This document shows positions 12,822 through 25,100 of a stretch of 64,000 bases of DNA, in pieces (within the stretch, counting starts at the first letter, position 1; the number at the start of each line of letters is the position of its first letter). Location of the stretch: assembly GCF_900090045.1 (NCBI RefSeq), contig NC_041785.1:2333001-2397000 (forward strand), written 5' to 3'. The notes below the pieces were generated by a model, which saw only the letters and a program-made list of their open reading frames with translations, had not been told where the DNA came from and did no database searches. This DNA comes from Plasmodium malariae. Taxonomy: Eukaryota; Apicomplexa; Aconoidasida; Haemosporida; Plasmodiidae. The position numbers and the translations under genes were made by a program.

Positions 12822-13383
12822 TTAAGCGACCTTCTTTTTTGGTCGGATATAAGCATTATACGCAAATTGCGCAAACAAAACTAATAAGGTGATGCTGTAG
12901 TAGAAACTCAAAGCCATTAATTTTCTTGGATATAAGGAATTATATTTCAAATACAAAACGCTGGATGTTGGGATCATTATGCATATGAACTGTAAATGGA
13001 AAGGGGGGAAAAATAAATGTAGGGGGAGGGAAGTTACAAGGATTTGAAGGTAAAAGGCGGTATGAAAAAAAAAAAAAAAAAAAAAAGAGAAAAGAGAAAA
13101 GAGAAAAATTAAACAAACGAACAGAAAACAGGTAAAATAAAAACAAATATACACAGATATGTTTGTAAGCATATGTGTACGTATATATATTTGTAAGCAT
13201 ATGTGTACGTATATATATTTGTAAGCATCATGTATACATACAACTATGCACGCTTTTTCTTTTTACTTGTATCATTTGAATATAGGTGACACACGCTTTA
13301 GCAAATAGTGGTATACTAAATTTTAAGCTTGCAATGAAGTAGTAAAGGTACATAATGAAGTGTACAATAGAGCTGTTAAGGGT

Positions 13384-13454
<71 letters not shown>

Positions 13455-13859
13455 TAAAAATAAATATCATATATAAACGCGTGAATACGCATGTGAACAA
13501 ACAAATGAATATGCAAACAAATCAGTGCTGCATTTTTTTTTTTTATTCCATAAGATATTCATGGGGAACACATCAAGAAAAAGCCCGTTCTTCTTTTGCA
13601 TTCCACTATAAGGCTTTATTAATATCCTATGCTTCTTTTCCTTTTTCTCTTACTTGATAGTAATGACATAATATATATCCCCATCGTAACCAACACTTGT
13701 GTTAATCCACATAATTAGAAAGACAGATATATGGTGATATATATGAAGGAAGGTAAATTGGTTCCATTTTCTTCTCAAAAAAATTAGTACGGTGTCCATA
13801 AAATCAAATAATTTATTTCTGAAGGGGAAATAGGAGAAATTACGAATATGCACATGTGC

Positions 13860-13895
<36 letters not shown>

Positions 13896-14679
13896 GTGAA
13901 TGTGTGTGTGTGTTTATATGTATATACGTGTGATACTCTTACGGATATGCATAAATAACAAGCGCTGAATGCATAACTGTATATACGTATATGTGCGCAA
14001 GTGCGTATGTATGCGCATGTTCATTTTTCCTTGGACTTACAAGTAAAACAACCAGCAACAAAAGGCAATATTTTTTTTGGAAAAATCTACGTAATTGTAA
14101 AAAACCGAAAACTTCCTTTTTCTCGCTTCATATATTGTCAACACAGTTATTACTAAACTTAATAAAATCTAAAAAAGGAAGGGGAGAAAATGGTGCATAG
14201 TATACATGTGCATACGTATATCTGTACGCGTGTATGCATATGCGCTACGTAGTGGATATCTTCGTACGTGCAAATGGTTAGGCATATATGCTTTTACGCA
14301 TAACATAAACGCCTAAACATATTAACCACGTGCTTCCTGCACATATACATGCGTGTACTAAAAAACCTACTTGTATCAAGTTGTATACAGGCAACAATTT
14401 CTCTACTACACCATCCAAGCGAGTATGTTTATACTTAGAACTAGAAGAGCTTTTTATTTTTGATGAGCTTCTATCGTATTTTTGTTTTGTAACAAAATAA
14501 GCCTTATATACATATGCAAACACAATAAAAAGAACATATAATAAAAATGCTAAAAAAAAATGGGTAGGGTTCACGAGGAACCAGTTTTTAGTAACCCTCC
14601 TTCCATATTTCAAATTGGGATTGAAAAATTTTAAAATGTTTTCTCCAAAATTATTTATAAATAGTATATTCAGTGGCAT
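12822..14679 (-). CDS. Very-long-chain fatty acid elongase (ELO/GNS1-SUR4 family)
   Basis: Five exons on the minus strand: 14679-14371, 14168-14041, 13818-13654, 13372-13267 and 12989-12822. All introns are GT-AG and all phases agree, giving 291 residues, the usual ELO length. Family landmarks appear in order: a YN..Q-type segment at the end of exon 1; FMDTVLIFLRRK followed by the catalytic histidine box HIYHH in exon 3; NSIVHFIMYLYYF (the N..H..MY.YY motif) in exon 4; and a C-terminal KKKVA, which fits the KKxx ER-retrieval signal. Multiple membrane spans are evident. ELO proteins are the condensing enzymes (3-ketoacyl-CoA synthases) that add two carbons from malonyl-CoA to long acyl-CoAs in the ER. 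Start is the ATG at 14679. From memory, P. falciparum has an elongase next to RAD50, consistent with this order. Chain-length specificity cannot be read from sequence. Confidence 0.92.
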
Positions 14680-15084
14680 TTTGGCGGGGATATAATTAAA
14701 AATGTATAGTGTATATATGTAATTCTATTTTTTTGTATAAATAAATATATATGTATATATGGCACATAAATATATTTACATCAGATAAATATATTGCCTA
14801 TAAGTATATTGCATAAATATACTGAATAAATATATTGCATATATATACCTAATATATATACCGCATATGTATATACTGCATATATGTTATGCGCGATTTA
14901 AATTAAAAGAACGTAAACTATTTATGAAATTAAATTGATTTATGTTGTTCACAAGGGGCAAAATTTCTAACTATGAAAAAACAAATAACTCCATAATTTT
15001 ATATGAAACAACTATACAAAAAAATTAAAAATTAAAAATGCACTAGCATTATATGTATATATTTATTTATAGTATGTATATATG

Positions 15085-15225
15085 TACGAATTTATGTATG
15101 TACGAATTCATGAATGTACGAATTTATGAATGTACGAATTTATGAATGTACGAATTTATGAATGTACGAATTTATGAATGTACGAATTTATGAATGTACG
15201 AATTTATGAATGTACGAATTTATAT
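15085..15225. repeat. 16-bp tandem repeat
   Basis: The unit gaatttatgaatgtac is repeated about eight times, nearly perfectly, upstream of the elongase. Confidence 0.88.
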
Positions 15226-15587
15226 ATGTGCGAATATATATAAGAATATATGTATATATAGTTTTATAAAAAACCACGTATATTTTTTTAAGAATGGGGC
15301 TAATGATATGTCGTAGCTGCTAACAAGTTCAATGGACCTAAAAACAAAATTTTACTACTCACATAATAACGTTTTACTATTCACATAAGGCAATATATTT
15401 ATATATATATACATATATATATATGTATATATATAGTACACAAAGGGTTATAAAAACTTTACACGCTTTTATAACTTGTAAATCTTCAAAACGTGAAAAC
15501 AGGTTGGGGAGATTTGAGGTTTAATTAAAAAAAAAAATTTAAACATAAAAAAAAAAATGACATGTTATTTTACATAAGTTTTATGCG

Positions 15588-15740
15588 TTATAATGATAAA
15601 TGTAAGGATAAATAAAATGATAAATGTAAGGATAAATAAAATGATAAATGTAAGGATAAATAAAATGATAAATGTAAGGATAAATAAAATGATAAATGTA
15701 AAGATAAAATGATAAATGTAGGGATAAAATATAATAATAA
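15588..15740. repeat. 24-bp tandem repeat
   Basis: A unit of about 24 bp starting gataaatgtaaggataaat is repeated about five to six times, with a shortened last unit. Confidence 0.85.
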
Positions 15741-16339
15741 ATGATCTAATAGTAAAATTAAAAAAAAAAAATTTCAATCAATGAGAAAATTTTCTATAAT
15801 GTAATAACGTGTAAAACAAAATTGTAATAAAAAAAAAAAAATTACTTTACAAATTTTTTTTTTTTTTTTTTATAAATAATAGTAGTAAATAAATTTTAAT
15901 TTGACATAATTTAATTTTAATTCAATGAAATTTATAAATTTTTTTACAAAATTGTTTGCTATAAATCGCATTAATTACGTACATATTATGTGTATATATA
16001 TATATATTATATATATATAACATTAAAATAGGTATATTATACATATATATATATATATATCTATATAATTATGTATATAATGTTATGTGTATAATTATGT
16101 GCATATATAAATTGTGGTATATTATTCCGTTACTTAATCTTTTGTGAAATATTTTACTTTTTTCCCCTTCTTTTTTTACACCCTTGTTTTTTTCACTCCG
16201 TAAGTTTTACTCAGATCTTTTACTCCTTTTTTTTTGCCTCCAATTTTTTAGCGCATTTTTCTTTTTTAATTGTACACGTACGTAAATTAAACTGACTTGT
16301 GTTTAAATGACAATATATAAAAAAAAAAAAAAAATAGTA

Positions 16340-16495
16340 ATATTTACAAAAATGGGAATATTGTAAAAATGGGAATATTGTAAAAATGGGAATATTGCAA
16401 AAATTGAATAAATTGTAAAAATGGGAATATTGCAAAAATTGAATAAATTGTAAAAATGGGAATATTGCAAAAATTGAATAAATTGTAAAAAATGA
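16340..16495. repeat. Compound tandem repeat
   Basis: Alternating blocks of aaaaatgggaatattgta and aaaaattgaataaattgta, several copies each. Confidence 0.8.
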
Positions 16496-16608
16496 AAAAA
16501 AATTAAAAATTTTTTTTTTTCAAAATTGTTAAAGCAAATAATAATTAAAAAAAAAATAAATGTAAGAGGAAAAGAAACAGGAGCCTTCGAAAATTATATT
16601 ATCAACAT

Positions 16609-16706
16609 ATGGTTTTTCCGGATATGGTAAATCTTAAAGGGTTCATTAGATTTATTAGTGCTTTTTCCACCAGTAAGAGAATTAAAAGAAAATAGTTACA
16701 TATATG

Positions 16707-16746
<40 letters not shown>

Positions 16747-17286
16747 GGTATATATATTTTCCGTTGATTTATTACACCAATTTAAAAAATTTGATAAAAG
16801 GCTTGCGCACCCCCATCTATTATTTATTTTACCTTGACATAAGTAGTTACTGTTAAGATTTGCACTATTGTTCTAGTTGTGTACGTAGTTCTATATATAT
16901 ATATATAATATACACCAACTCCCCTTGCTAGCGCCATATGGGAAAATAAGCTAGCGGATCATCGCGCCAATATATATGTAAAAATTGAATATAACAGCAT
17001 TACATATAAGAAAGGAGTATAAATTTTTAAGGTCAACACTTTACATATATATATATATATATACAATATGGAACGCGTTGTTACACTGCTTTCAGTTTTG
17101 TGCTTGAACGGGACTCATTTTTTTAAGGTATATATTTATGCATCTATATAATGAGGTATAAATTTTATTTAATCCCCACCTTATTACTTATAACCCAGGA
17201 AGTGTGTGTATAAGTATATTTAAATATTGACTGAGAAAAAGTAATTTTTATTAAAACCAGTAAAGGTCGTGCGGGAAAAAAAATAA
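16609..17286 (+). CDS. Candidate three-exon small membrane protein
   Basis: Tentative model. ATG at 16609 opens 21 codons (starting MVFPDMVNLKG) that end before a strong GTAAGA donor after 16672. A polypyrimidine acceptor (gctttcag, ending 17095) resumes in phase at 17096 for 11 codons (ILCLNGTHFFK), ending before a GTATAT donor at 17127/17128. A weaker acceptor at 17265 then gives VVREKK and a TAA (17284-17286). The product would be 38 residues with one hydrophobic stretch. The first two exons have good splice signals and matching phase, while the last is a guess. No family is recognised. It sits between the divergent elongase and RAD50 genes. Confidence 0.25.
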
Positions 17287-17674
17287 ACAACCTACAATTG
17301 GGTTGTCGAGGTTATATGAATATAAAAGAACAAAAAATATATATGTAATGTGAAAAAATCAACGTTTACTTTAAACAATATATATATATATATATATATA
17401 TAATTAATTTAAATGTTATAATTTACACTGAGGCTTACCAGTTTCCTTTTTTGCAAAAATTATATGTATATATTTACACATGTACGAACATATATATATA
17501 TACCCACACAAGTATAACCCAGTCGAGATTTTTTTTTTGATGACATAGCTTTATAAGTAGGAACTTTGAATACCCCTTTTGTTCATGCATTTATTTATTA
17601 GTTTATTTGTTCCCTCTTTACCATTACAAATAATAAAGCTATAAAAAATAACATATATAATTTAAAAAGTAAAT

Positions 17675-17850
17675 GAATAATAAATGGATAATGAATGAAT
17701 GATAAACGAATAATAAATGAATGATAAACGAATAATAAATGAATGATAAATGAATGATAAACGAATAATAAATGAATGATAAACGAATAATAAATGAATG
17801 ATAAATGAATGATAAACGAATGATAAACGAATAATAAACGAATAATAAGG
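17675..17850. repeat. 22-bp class tandem repeat
   Basis: Degenerate repeats of aaacgaataataaatgaatg with deletions, giving several overlapping low-complexity ORFs on the minus strand that are not genes. Confidence 0.8.
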
Positions 17851-18338
17851 CAAGGAAAATTATTGCCGGACATATATATGTTAATATGTAAGATGTTCCC
17901 CCATAATTGTACGTTTCCAGCTTTAGTTAATACATCTTCGGAATAGTGCTACATTTCGTTATGGTTCTGTTCATAAAATATAAAATGATTTATGGTATAA
18001 ATAAATACTTCCCCTCTCTAAGTCTTCTTTTGTTCAAAGAGGGATATTCGCATTTATTAATGCTTAAATAAAAAGGGGAAAAAAAGGGAAAAAAAAAAAA
18101 TTATAAAAATGAAGAAGATTATAAGTTTGCCTTGTTGTATCCTGAAGATGGGGCTACAAGTGTCTGCTTTTAAAAAAATTTTTTTTTTTTCCCTTGCATA
18201 AATTTTTTAGCTTTAATATTCCTTTTAGTTTGAATTATTCTCATATAAGACCTTTGCTACATTTTAAGTTCCTTTTTATTGAAGTTATGTGTTCTTAGCA
18301 TCAGTATGTAAACGCATATGCGTATGTGTTTATACTTA

Positions 18339-18386
<48 letters not shown>

Positions 18387-18599
18387 CATATACCCCCTAT
18401 TAGAACTATATTTAGCCCTGTGGTGTGTACATATGAGAAGAGATATACATTGTGCATACACCTATGTCCATACCTGCTTACTTTGTTTACTTCTTACCGA
18501 CTAATTTGTTGTATGTAAAAAAAATAATTTTGAATATATAAATTTTCTGGTACTACGGGTAATATAACTTTGCTTTCTTTGCGGTTAACACATTTAATG

Positions 18600-18955
18600 A
18601 TATAAAAAAAAAAATTATAAAAAATTAAAACAAATTAAAACAAATTAAAACAAATTAAAACAGATATACTCCAATTAAAACAGATTTACCCAAATTAAAG
18701 CAGATTTAAACAAATTAAAACATATTAAAACAATTAAGGCATATTAAATCCATTAAAGCATATTAAATCCATTAAAGCATATTAAAACAATTAAGGCATA
18801 TTAAATCCATTAAAGCATATTAAAACAATTAAGGCATATTAAATCCATTAAAGCATATTAAATCCATTAAAGCATATTAAATCCATTAAAGCATATTAAA
18901 GCAACTAAAGCATATTAAAACAATTAAAGCATATTAAAACAAATTAAAATGAATA
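18600..18955. repeat. Tandem repeats upstream of RAD50
   Basis: First a 10-bp unit (aaattaaaac), then a roughly 19-bp unit (attaaagcatattaaatcc), about 15 copies in all, ending 230 bp before the RAD50 start. Confidence 0.85.
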
Positions 18956-19185
18956 TCGTGGGAATATCCCCTTTTTAAAGCTCAAAAAAAGAAAAAAGAA
19001 AAAAGAATGCTTAAAAAGGAACAATTCCATTATGTTCTTCTATGATATTAATATATACATACCCGTGAACGATTAACACGTATACACATGTGCTATATCT
19101 CACGCACCCATACACACAGGCATTATATTCGCACCCACATTCGTGTCCTACCTTCTTTATCGTGCATGCATCCATAGCCTTTTCG

Positions 19186-22100
19186 ATGACGACTTTCGAA
19201 AGGATAGGAATTCAAGGGATACGGAGCTACTGTGATGATGTGGTGGAAGAGCTGGAGTTCTCTTCTCCTATCACAATAATATATGGAAATAATGGGAGTG
19301 GAAAGTCAACAATTATTGAATGTTTGAAGGTGAGTTGTACAGGTGATTTTCCACCTAATGCAGAAAAAGGAAAATCATTTGTTCATGACCCATTAATATC
19401 AAATAAAATGAATATAAGAGGGAAAATAGACTTACTTCTTAACAATTATAATAATAAAAGGATAGGTATATCTAGATGTTTTAATTTATTTTATTCAAAA
19501 GATAAAAATAAGAAAGTGAAACATACCTTTCGAGCATTAGATAATAATATTATTCTTAAAAAAGAAAAAGGAGAAGATATTATTATTACTAATAAATGTG
19601 TAGATATAAATAGTCATATACCTAAATTGATGGGAGTATCTAAAGCTCTTTTAGAAAACGTAATTTTATGTCATCATGAAGAAAGTCTATGGCCTTTTAG
19701 TGAATCTATTAAAATAAAAAAGAAATTTGATGAACTATTTGGTGATGATCATTTTTCTAAAATATTAGAAGAATTAATAAAATGTAAAAAGGCTGCTAAT
19801 GATATTTTAAAAAAGAAAGAATATGAATTGATAATGTTAAAAGACTGTTATGAGAAAAAAAAAAATATGAATGTTGAAATTGAAAAAAATGAAAAAGAAA
19901 TTCAAAATGCAAAAATGAGTATACAATTAGACCAAGAAAAAATAAATGAAAATACTACCATAGTAGAAAATTTAAATAAAAAACGTACCATTTTATATAA
20001 ACTAATTTCAGATATAAATACTCATTTTGTTTTATTTGAACAATTTAAATACGATATTGATCAGTATAAAAATTTAAAAGAAATTTATCAAGAAAATTCA
20101 AAGGAACTACTTCAATTCGCTGAACTTTTTAAAGACGACTTAACAAAATGTCAACACTTGATTGAAAATGTTAAACGGGATATACTATACCTAGAAAAAC
20201 AAAAAAGTGAACGTTGTACACAGTCTTTTGACACTTTTAACGTAAAAGAGAGCGATGAAATTAGTCATGCTATTCATGTTTTAGAAAAGCGGGAAAAAGA
20301 CCTGCTCGAATTTCTGGAGAGTATTCTACAAACAGACTATACTGCTCTGAGCAGCTTGGTGAGCATCACGATGAACGACTCGATCAATAGGCTGATGAGT
20401 AGCACGATGAACGACTCGATGAATGGGAAGACGAACACACTGTCTAACAATTTGAAGAATGTAAGTATGAGGAAAATCTTTTGTCAAGAGTACAAGCAAC
20501 TTCTCTTTTTGGTAATGACAAACGAGCCTGTCTTCTTCAAAACGGCAGAAGCATTTGAAAAATGGTCCAACATATTTTCAAAAAAGAGCCCAAATTTTAA
20601 ATTCATTGTGAGGGATTGCATAAGAGGAATTGTTATAACAGGTGAAAGATATCAAATTGTACATCGAAAGAATAACCTTGATGAAAACGTAATCCATGGA
20701 GTTACATCAATGGAAGAGGAATTAGGGGATAACAGTATTAGTAGCATGACGTTAACACAAAACACACGTGCCAGCACCCCTCCAGAACAAAATGCTGTAC
20801 GGAAAAATATGATATTTCAGTTAGGAAAAATCAAAAAGATTCACACCAAGAAGTTGAAGATAATTAGACGATTTATAAATCAGCACAGGACACGTCGTCA
20901 TAAAAATTTAAAAAGGAACAAAACTCTACTGGAAAAAGTAAAAATGTATAAAAATAAAATTGAAAAAATTGATAAAAAAGTAGAAAGGATAGAAAAGTAT
21001 AAAAATAAATTAAGTGGATTTAAATTGAAGGATGAAATATATGAAGAGAGTTTGAAAAAATTAGAAAACTTGAATCAACTGAAATGTGTGTTTGATTCTT
21101 CCATCATCTTAAGTGAGATGGACATGTTTACTTCTGACACTAATAAGATGTACAACTATGATGATTATATAGAGAAAAAAAAAAAAGAATTGAACAAAAT
21201 AAAAAATTTTAAAAACGAATTAAACAAAATGATGAATATTGTAACTAACTGTAACTTAACATATGAACATTTTGATATCGTTCAGAAGACACATACGAAT
21301 ATACTAAATTTTATAAAAGAACAATATGCTTTTTTTTTAAAACTGAAAACAAAATGTTATAAAATCTATACCACTATGAAAGATAGCCACAGTGATGTCT
21401 TTATATATATACAAAATTTCTTGAATTATTATAATGACTATGTACAAGTGCATTTCGAAACGAAGCATCAAAGTGAAGAATCGAGTAGCTGTTCTACTGT
21501 AGAGGCATGGGATGATACTTCCGACATTTTGGTGAGTAGACATAACTACAGTGAGTGTCAATTTGAATCATCTGGTATGGAAAAAACAAATCATATAAAA
21601 AATACGAAACTGAATAAGGTGATCTCGCTCGGTATACCCAAAATACAGACGAATCAACAACAGTGTCTAGATAATTTAGAAATAGACGAGGAAGTGAAAG
21701 AGCAAATGAAAAAAAGAAATAATGCCTTTATGAACGAGTTAGATTCCAAAATAAAAAAAAAAAGGAAGAAAACTTTTGATTTCTCCTTCCAGATTGATGA
21801 ACATATGTTACATCTACTGAACAGTATTATGAACAAATATTTGGACAAATATGAACTAAAAATAGTTGATATAGAAAGAGAAGTACAATTACTGAAAGAA
21901 AGATTAATATTGATATCAAAAGAGTTACATGATATAAATAAGATGGTAAAATCATATGCTGATATTCTATCGGAGTTTCATATAATGCTTGAGGAGAAGC
22001 AAGTAAGAAGTGTGAATACCATGGTTACCTGTTTTCTTTGTAACAAAAAAGATATAAAGAAGATTAAGCAGAGCATATCTACCTTACGACATAGGGACGA

Positions 22101-25100
22101 AACTTTAAATAATTTTTTTGGAATGGTCGAAAGTACTAAACAGTGTAATATGTGCACTAGTACAATATTAGATGAGCAACTAACCAATGTTAAGCTAAAT
22201 GTATGTAGAGAAAAGGAAGAAATATACAAACAGATAGAAGAGAGTGAAAAGGAGCTAACCAATTTAAAGAGGAAAAAAAGGGAAATTTTGCCAGTTGTAA
22301 GATTCTATCATAGTCACATAGAACATATCCATCGGGAAATTATTTCACAAAATGATGATTTAAAATCGGTGCAAAAACACATGACAGATATACAAAGTAA
22401 ATTGGATAGATGTGCACTTAAAATATATAAGATTAATGAGAAGCATACATTAATAAAGGAGTTACAAAAAACTTGTGTTCATTTAATAAGTAGAGAAAAA
22501 GACATCATTTATGAAAGGGATCAGCTTATTTCGTGCCATGTCCACATGGTAGAAGTGTTTAGCTCCTTTCAAAAAATGCAGAACGCCGAGGATAAGTGGA
22601 GTGAAGCCATATATCCTTTGTTGGATTCGATGGAAAAGGAAGAAGTGGGAGAAGCGCGAGGACTGAACGAAGAGAGAGAAGTGAAAGAAACAAAGACGAC
22701 AGTCCTGAAAGAACTGAAGGGGTTCCTGAACAACTTCATCGAGCTATGCAACCACAAGAAGAGTATGGTATGTATTCTGGAGAGAAGCAATGAGTATATT
22801 AATGATATCTATGTTCTCCTCGGAAAGCATGTTGCAGATGACAATACTGGAATCGCTGAAATAACTGGAAGCAACATTGGTAGTAGTAGTTGTAGCAGTA
22901 GTAGTGGTAGGTGTTACGACTATTTAAAAGGTAGAGCTATAACTAACCATGAAAATATGTTGAGAGAGGGAAAAAACACATTAGAGATAAGAACAATGAA
23001 TACGGAGAAAACAGAAGTAGGGAAAGAAACTATTAAGTCAAATGAGGGGGTTAATGTGATGACGAGTTTGAAATTAGTAAAACATGAGTCATATGTTGAT
23101 AATATTAAGAAGGAAGGAATAAACATGATTGCTGGAGAGAGTAATACAAACGACATAAGGATCACCATGAATAACTGTATGACAGAGTGTAAAAAAGGGG
23201 AAGAAAAAATTAAACAGACACAGCACCTTATTCAATCGTATCTTGTAAAAGGGGAGATACAAAATGAAGGGGAAAATGAAGAGAAAAATGAAGAGAAAAA
23301 TGAAGAGAAAAATGAAGAGAAAAATGAAGAGAAAAATGAAATGTATGAAGAAGAAGAAAAAAAAAATAAGCAAAAAAAAAGGGAAGAGAATTGTGGATTT
23401 TCCCCTGACACGCATACTTGTGTACACTACTTAGAACGAACTATTAACAACAATAAATGTTTTGGAAAACCGCACGACAAACTATACGAAAAGCTGTACG
23501 ACAAATTGATGCTATTCTTAAATACAGAAGAAGCAAAAAAAGAACAGCAATTAGACGTGCTGCACAAAATGAAGTGTTTTTCAAACGATAGAAAGGAATA
23601 TATCAAGAAAAAGATGCACGAATTGGAAAGCTGCATAAGGACAGAGAGAAAAAAAAGGCAAGTATTAAACAAAATGGAGAGTTACATTTCTTATTATTTA
23701 AAAAAAAAGACATGTGTACAGAATTTAATCAACTCTACATTTTTACTTATTAAAAAATGTGATGGTAAAAATAAATATATTAAACGGTGCATAAGAAGTA
23801 GTAAGAATAGCATATTTTTTGAAAACCAAAATTATTATGTTAAGATGAACATAATGAAAGAGCTAGCTGAGAATGTCTTACTAACAGAAACTGAAAAAGA
23901 ACAAGAGGAAAAAAAATTAAAAAAAGTTAAGGAACAATTATATACTAATGAAATAATTAAAAGTGAGTCAAATGAACTAGCAAAAAAAATCAATGAGAAA
24001 AAAGAACAAATTTTACGTCTAGAAGCAGAAAAACTTAATATGGAAAAAATGCTTCATAATATTCTTATTAACACAAACTTGAAAAAAATGCACGAAAGTT
24101 TTTTGAGTCATCAGAAAAGCTTTATCTCTTCACTAAATGAGCTGAAGAACTCCTTTTGGTATGTGCAAGAGGGGGTGCAAAAGGAGGGGGAAAAGGAAGA
24201 AGAACTTACTGAAGTGCATTCTATAGTAAACATGTTAAAGCAAAAGTTCGAAATGAATAGAGATATATATACATTTATAAATGAAACATTTGAATTTTTA
24301 ATCCATAAAAACAAATTATTCGAAATAATAAATAGAGAAAAAGAAAAGATAAAAGAGAAGATAGAAACATATAACAAATATATCACCAGCTTACAAGTTA
24401 AAGAAGCAGAAATGAATGGAAAAATTTGTTTACGTGAAGAGTACATACAGAAGTTAAAAAGTGATATAAAATCTAAATTATTTATGAACATAGAAAAGGA
24501 ATATAAAAAAAAAATTATAGAAATATTTGTATATAAGAATGTAATAAAAGATATTTGTAATTTCCATAATTCCTTTGATCAAGCAATAATTAAATTTCAC
24601 TCTTTAAAAATGCAAGAAATTAATATATCAATAAAAAATTTATGGAGAAGGGTATATAATAGTGCTGATATCGATTATATATATATAAAGTCAGATGTGC
24701 AAACAGAAAATAATGGAAAAATTAATCAACGACGATCTTATAATTACCGAGTTGTTATGGTAAAAGATAATTGTGAACTCGATATGAAAGGAAGATGTTC
24801 ATCAGGACAGAAAGTGCTCTCCTCTATTATAATTAGACTAGCCCTAGCTGAATCTTTTTCTATTAAATGTGGCATACTAGCCCTTGATGAGCCAACAACA
24901 AATCTTGATAAATCAAATTCAAAAAATTTGGCTAGCTTAATTGCTAATATTGTTGATTTGAGGAAAGACAGTTCTACATTCCAGCTTATCTTAATAACAC
25001 ATGACAATTATTTTGTTGACATATTGTCACAATATGGCTTAACTAACTGTTTCTATAAAATTAAGAGAGATGTCCATGGGTACTCGAAAATTGAGAAAAT

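Larger units (their letters stand above)
14680..19185. other. Divergent intergenic region, repeat-rich
   Basis: 5'-to-5' spacer between the elongase and RAD50. It holds tandem arrays at 15085-15225, 15588-15740, 16340-16495, 17675-17850 and 18600-18955, and several (AT)n runs. A short spliced ORF candidate is listed separately (16609-17286). A 30-codon ATG-initiated ORF at 18109 (MKKIISLPCC) was also seen but has no support. No RNA gene was recognised. Confidence 0.6.

Noticed and set aside
18109..18201. 30-codon ORF MKKIISLPCC
   Set aside because: Ends in Lys/Phe low complexity, with no splice partner and no conservation evidence available.
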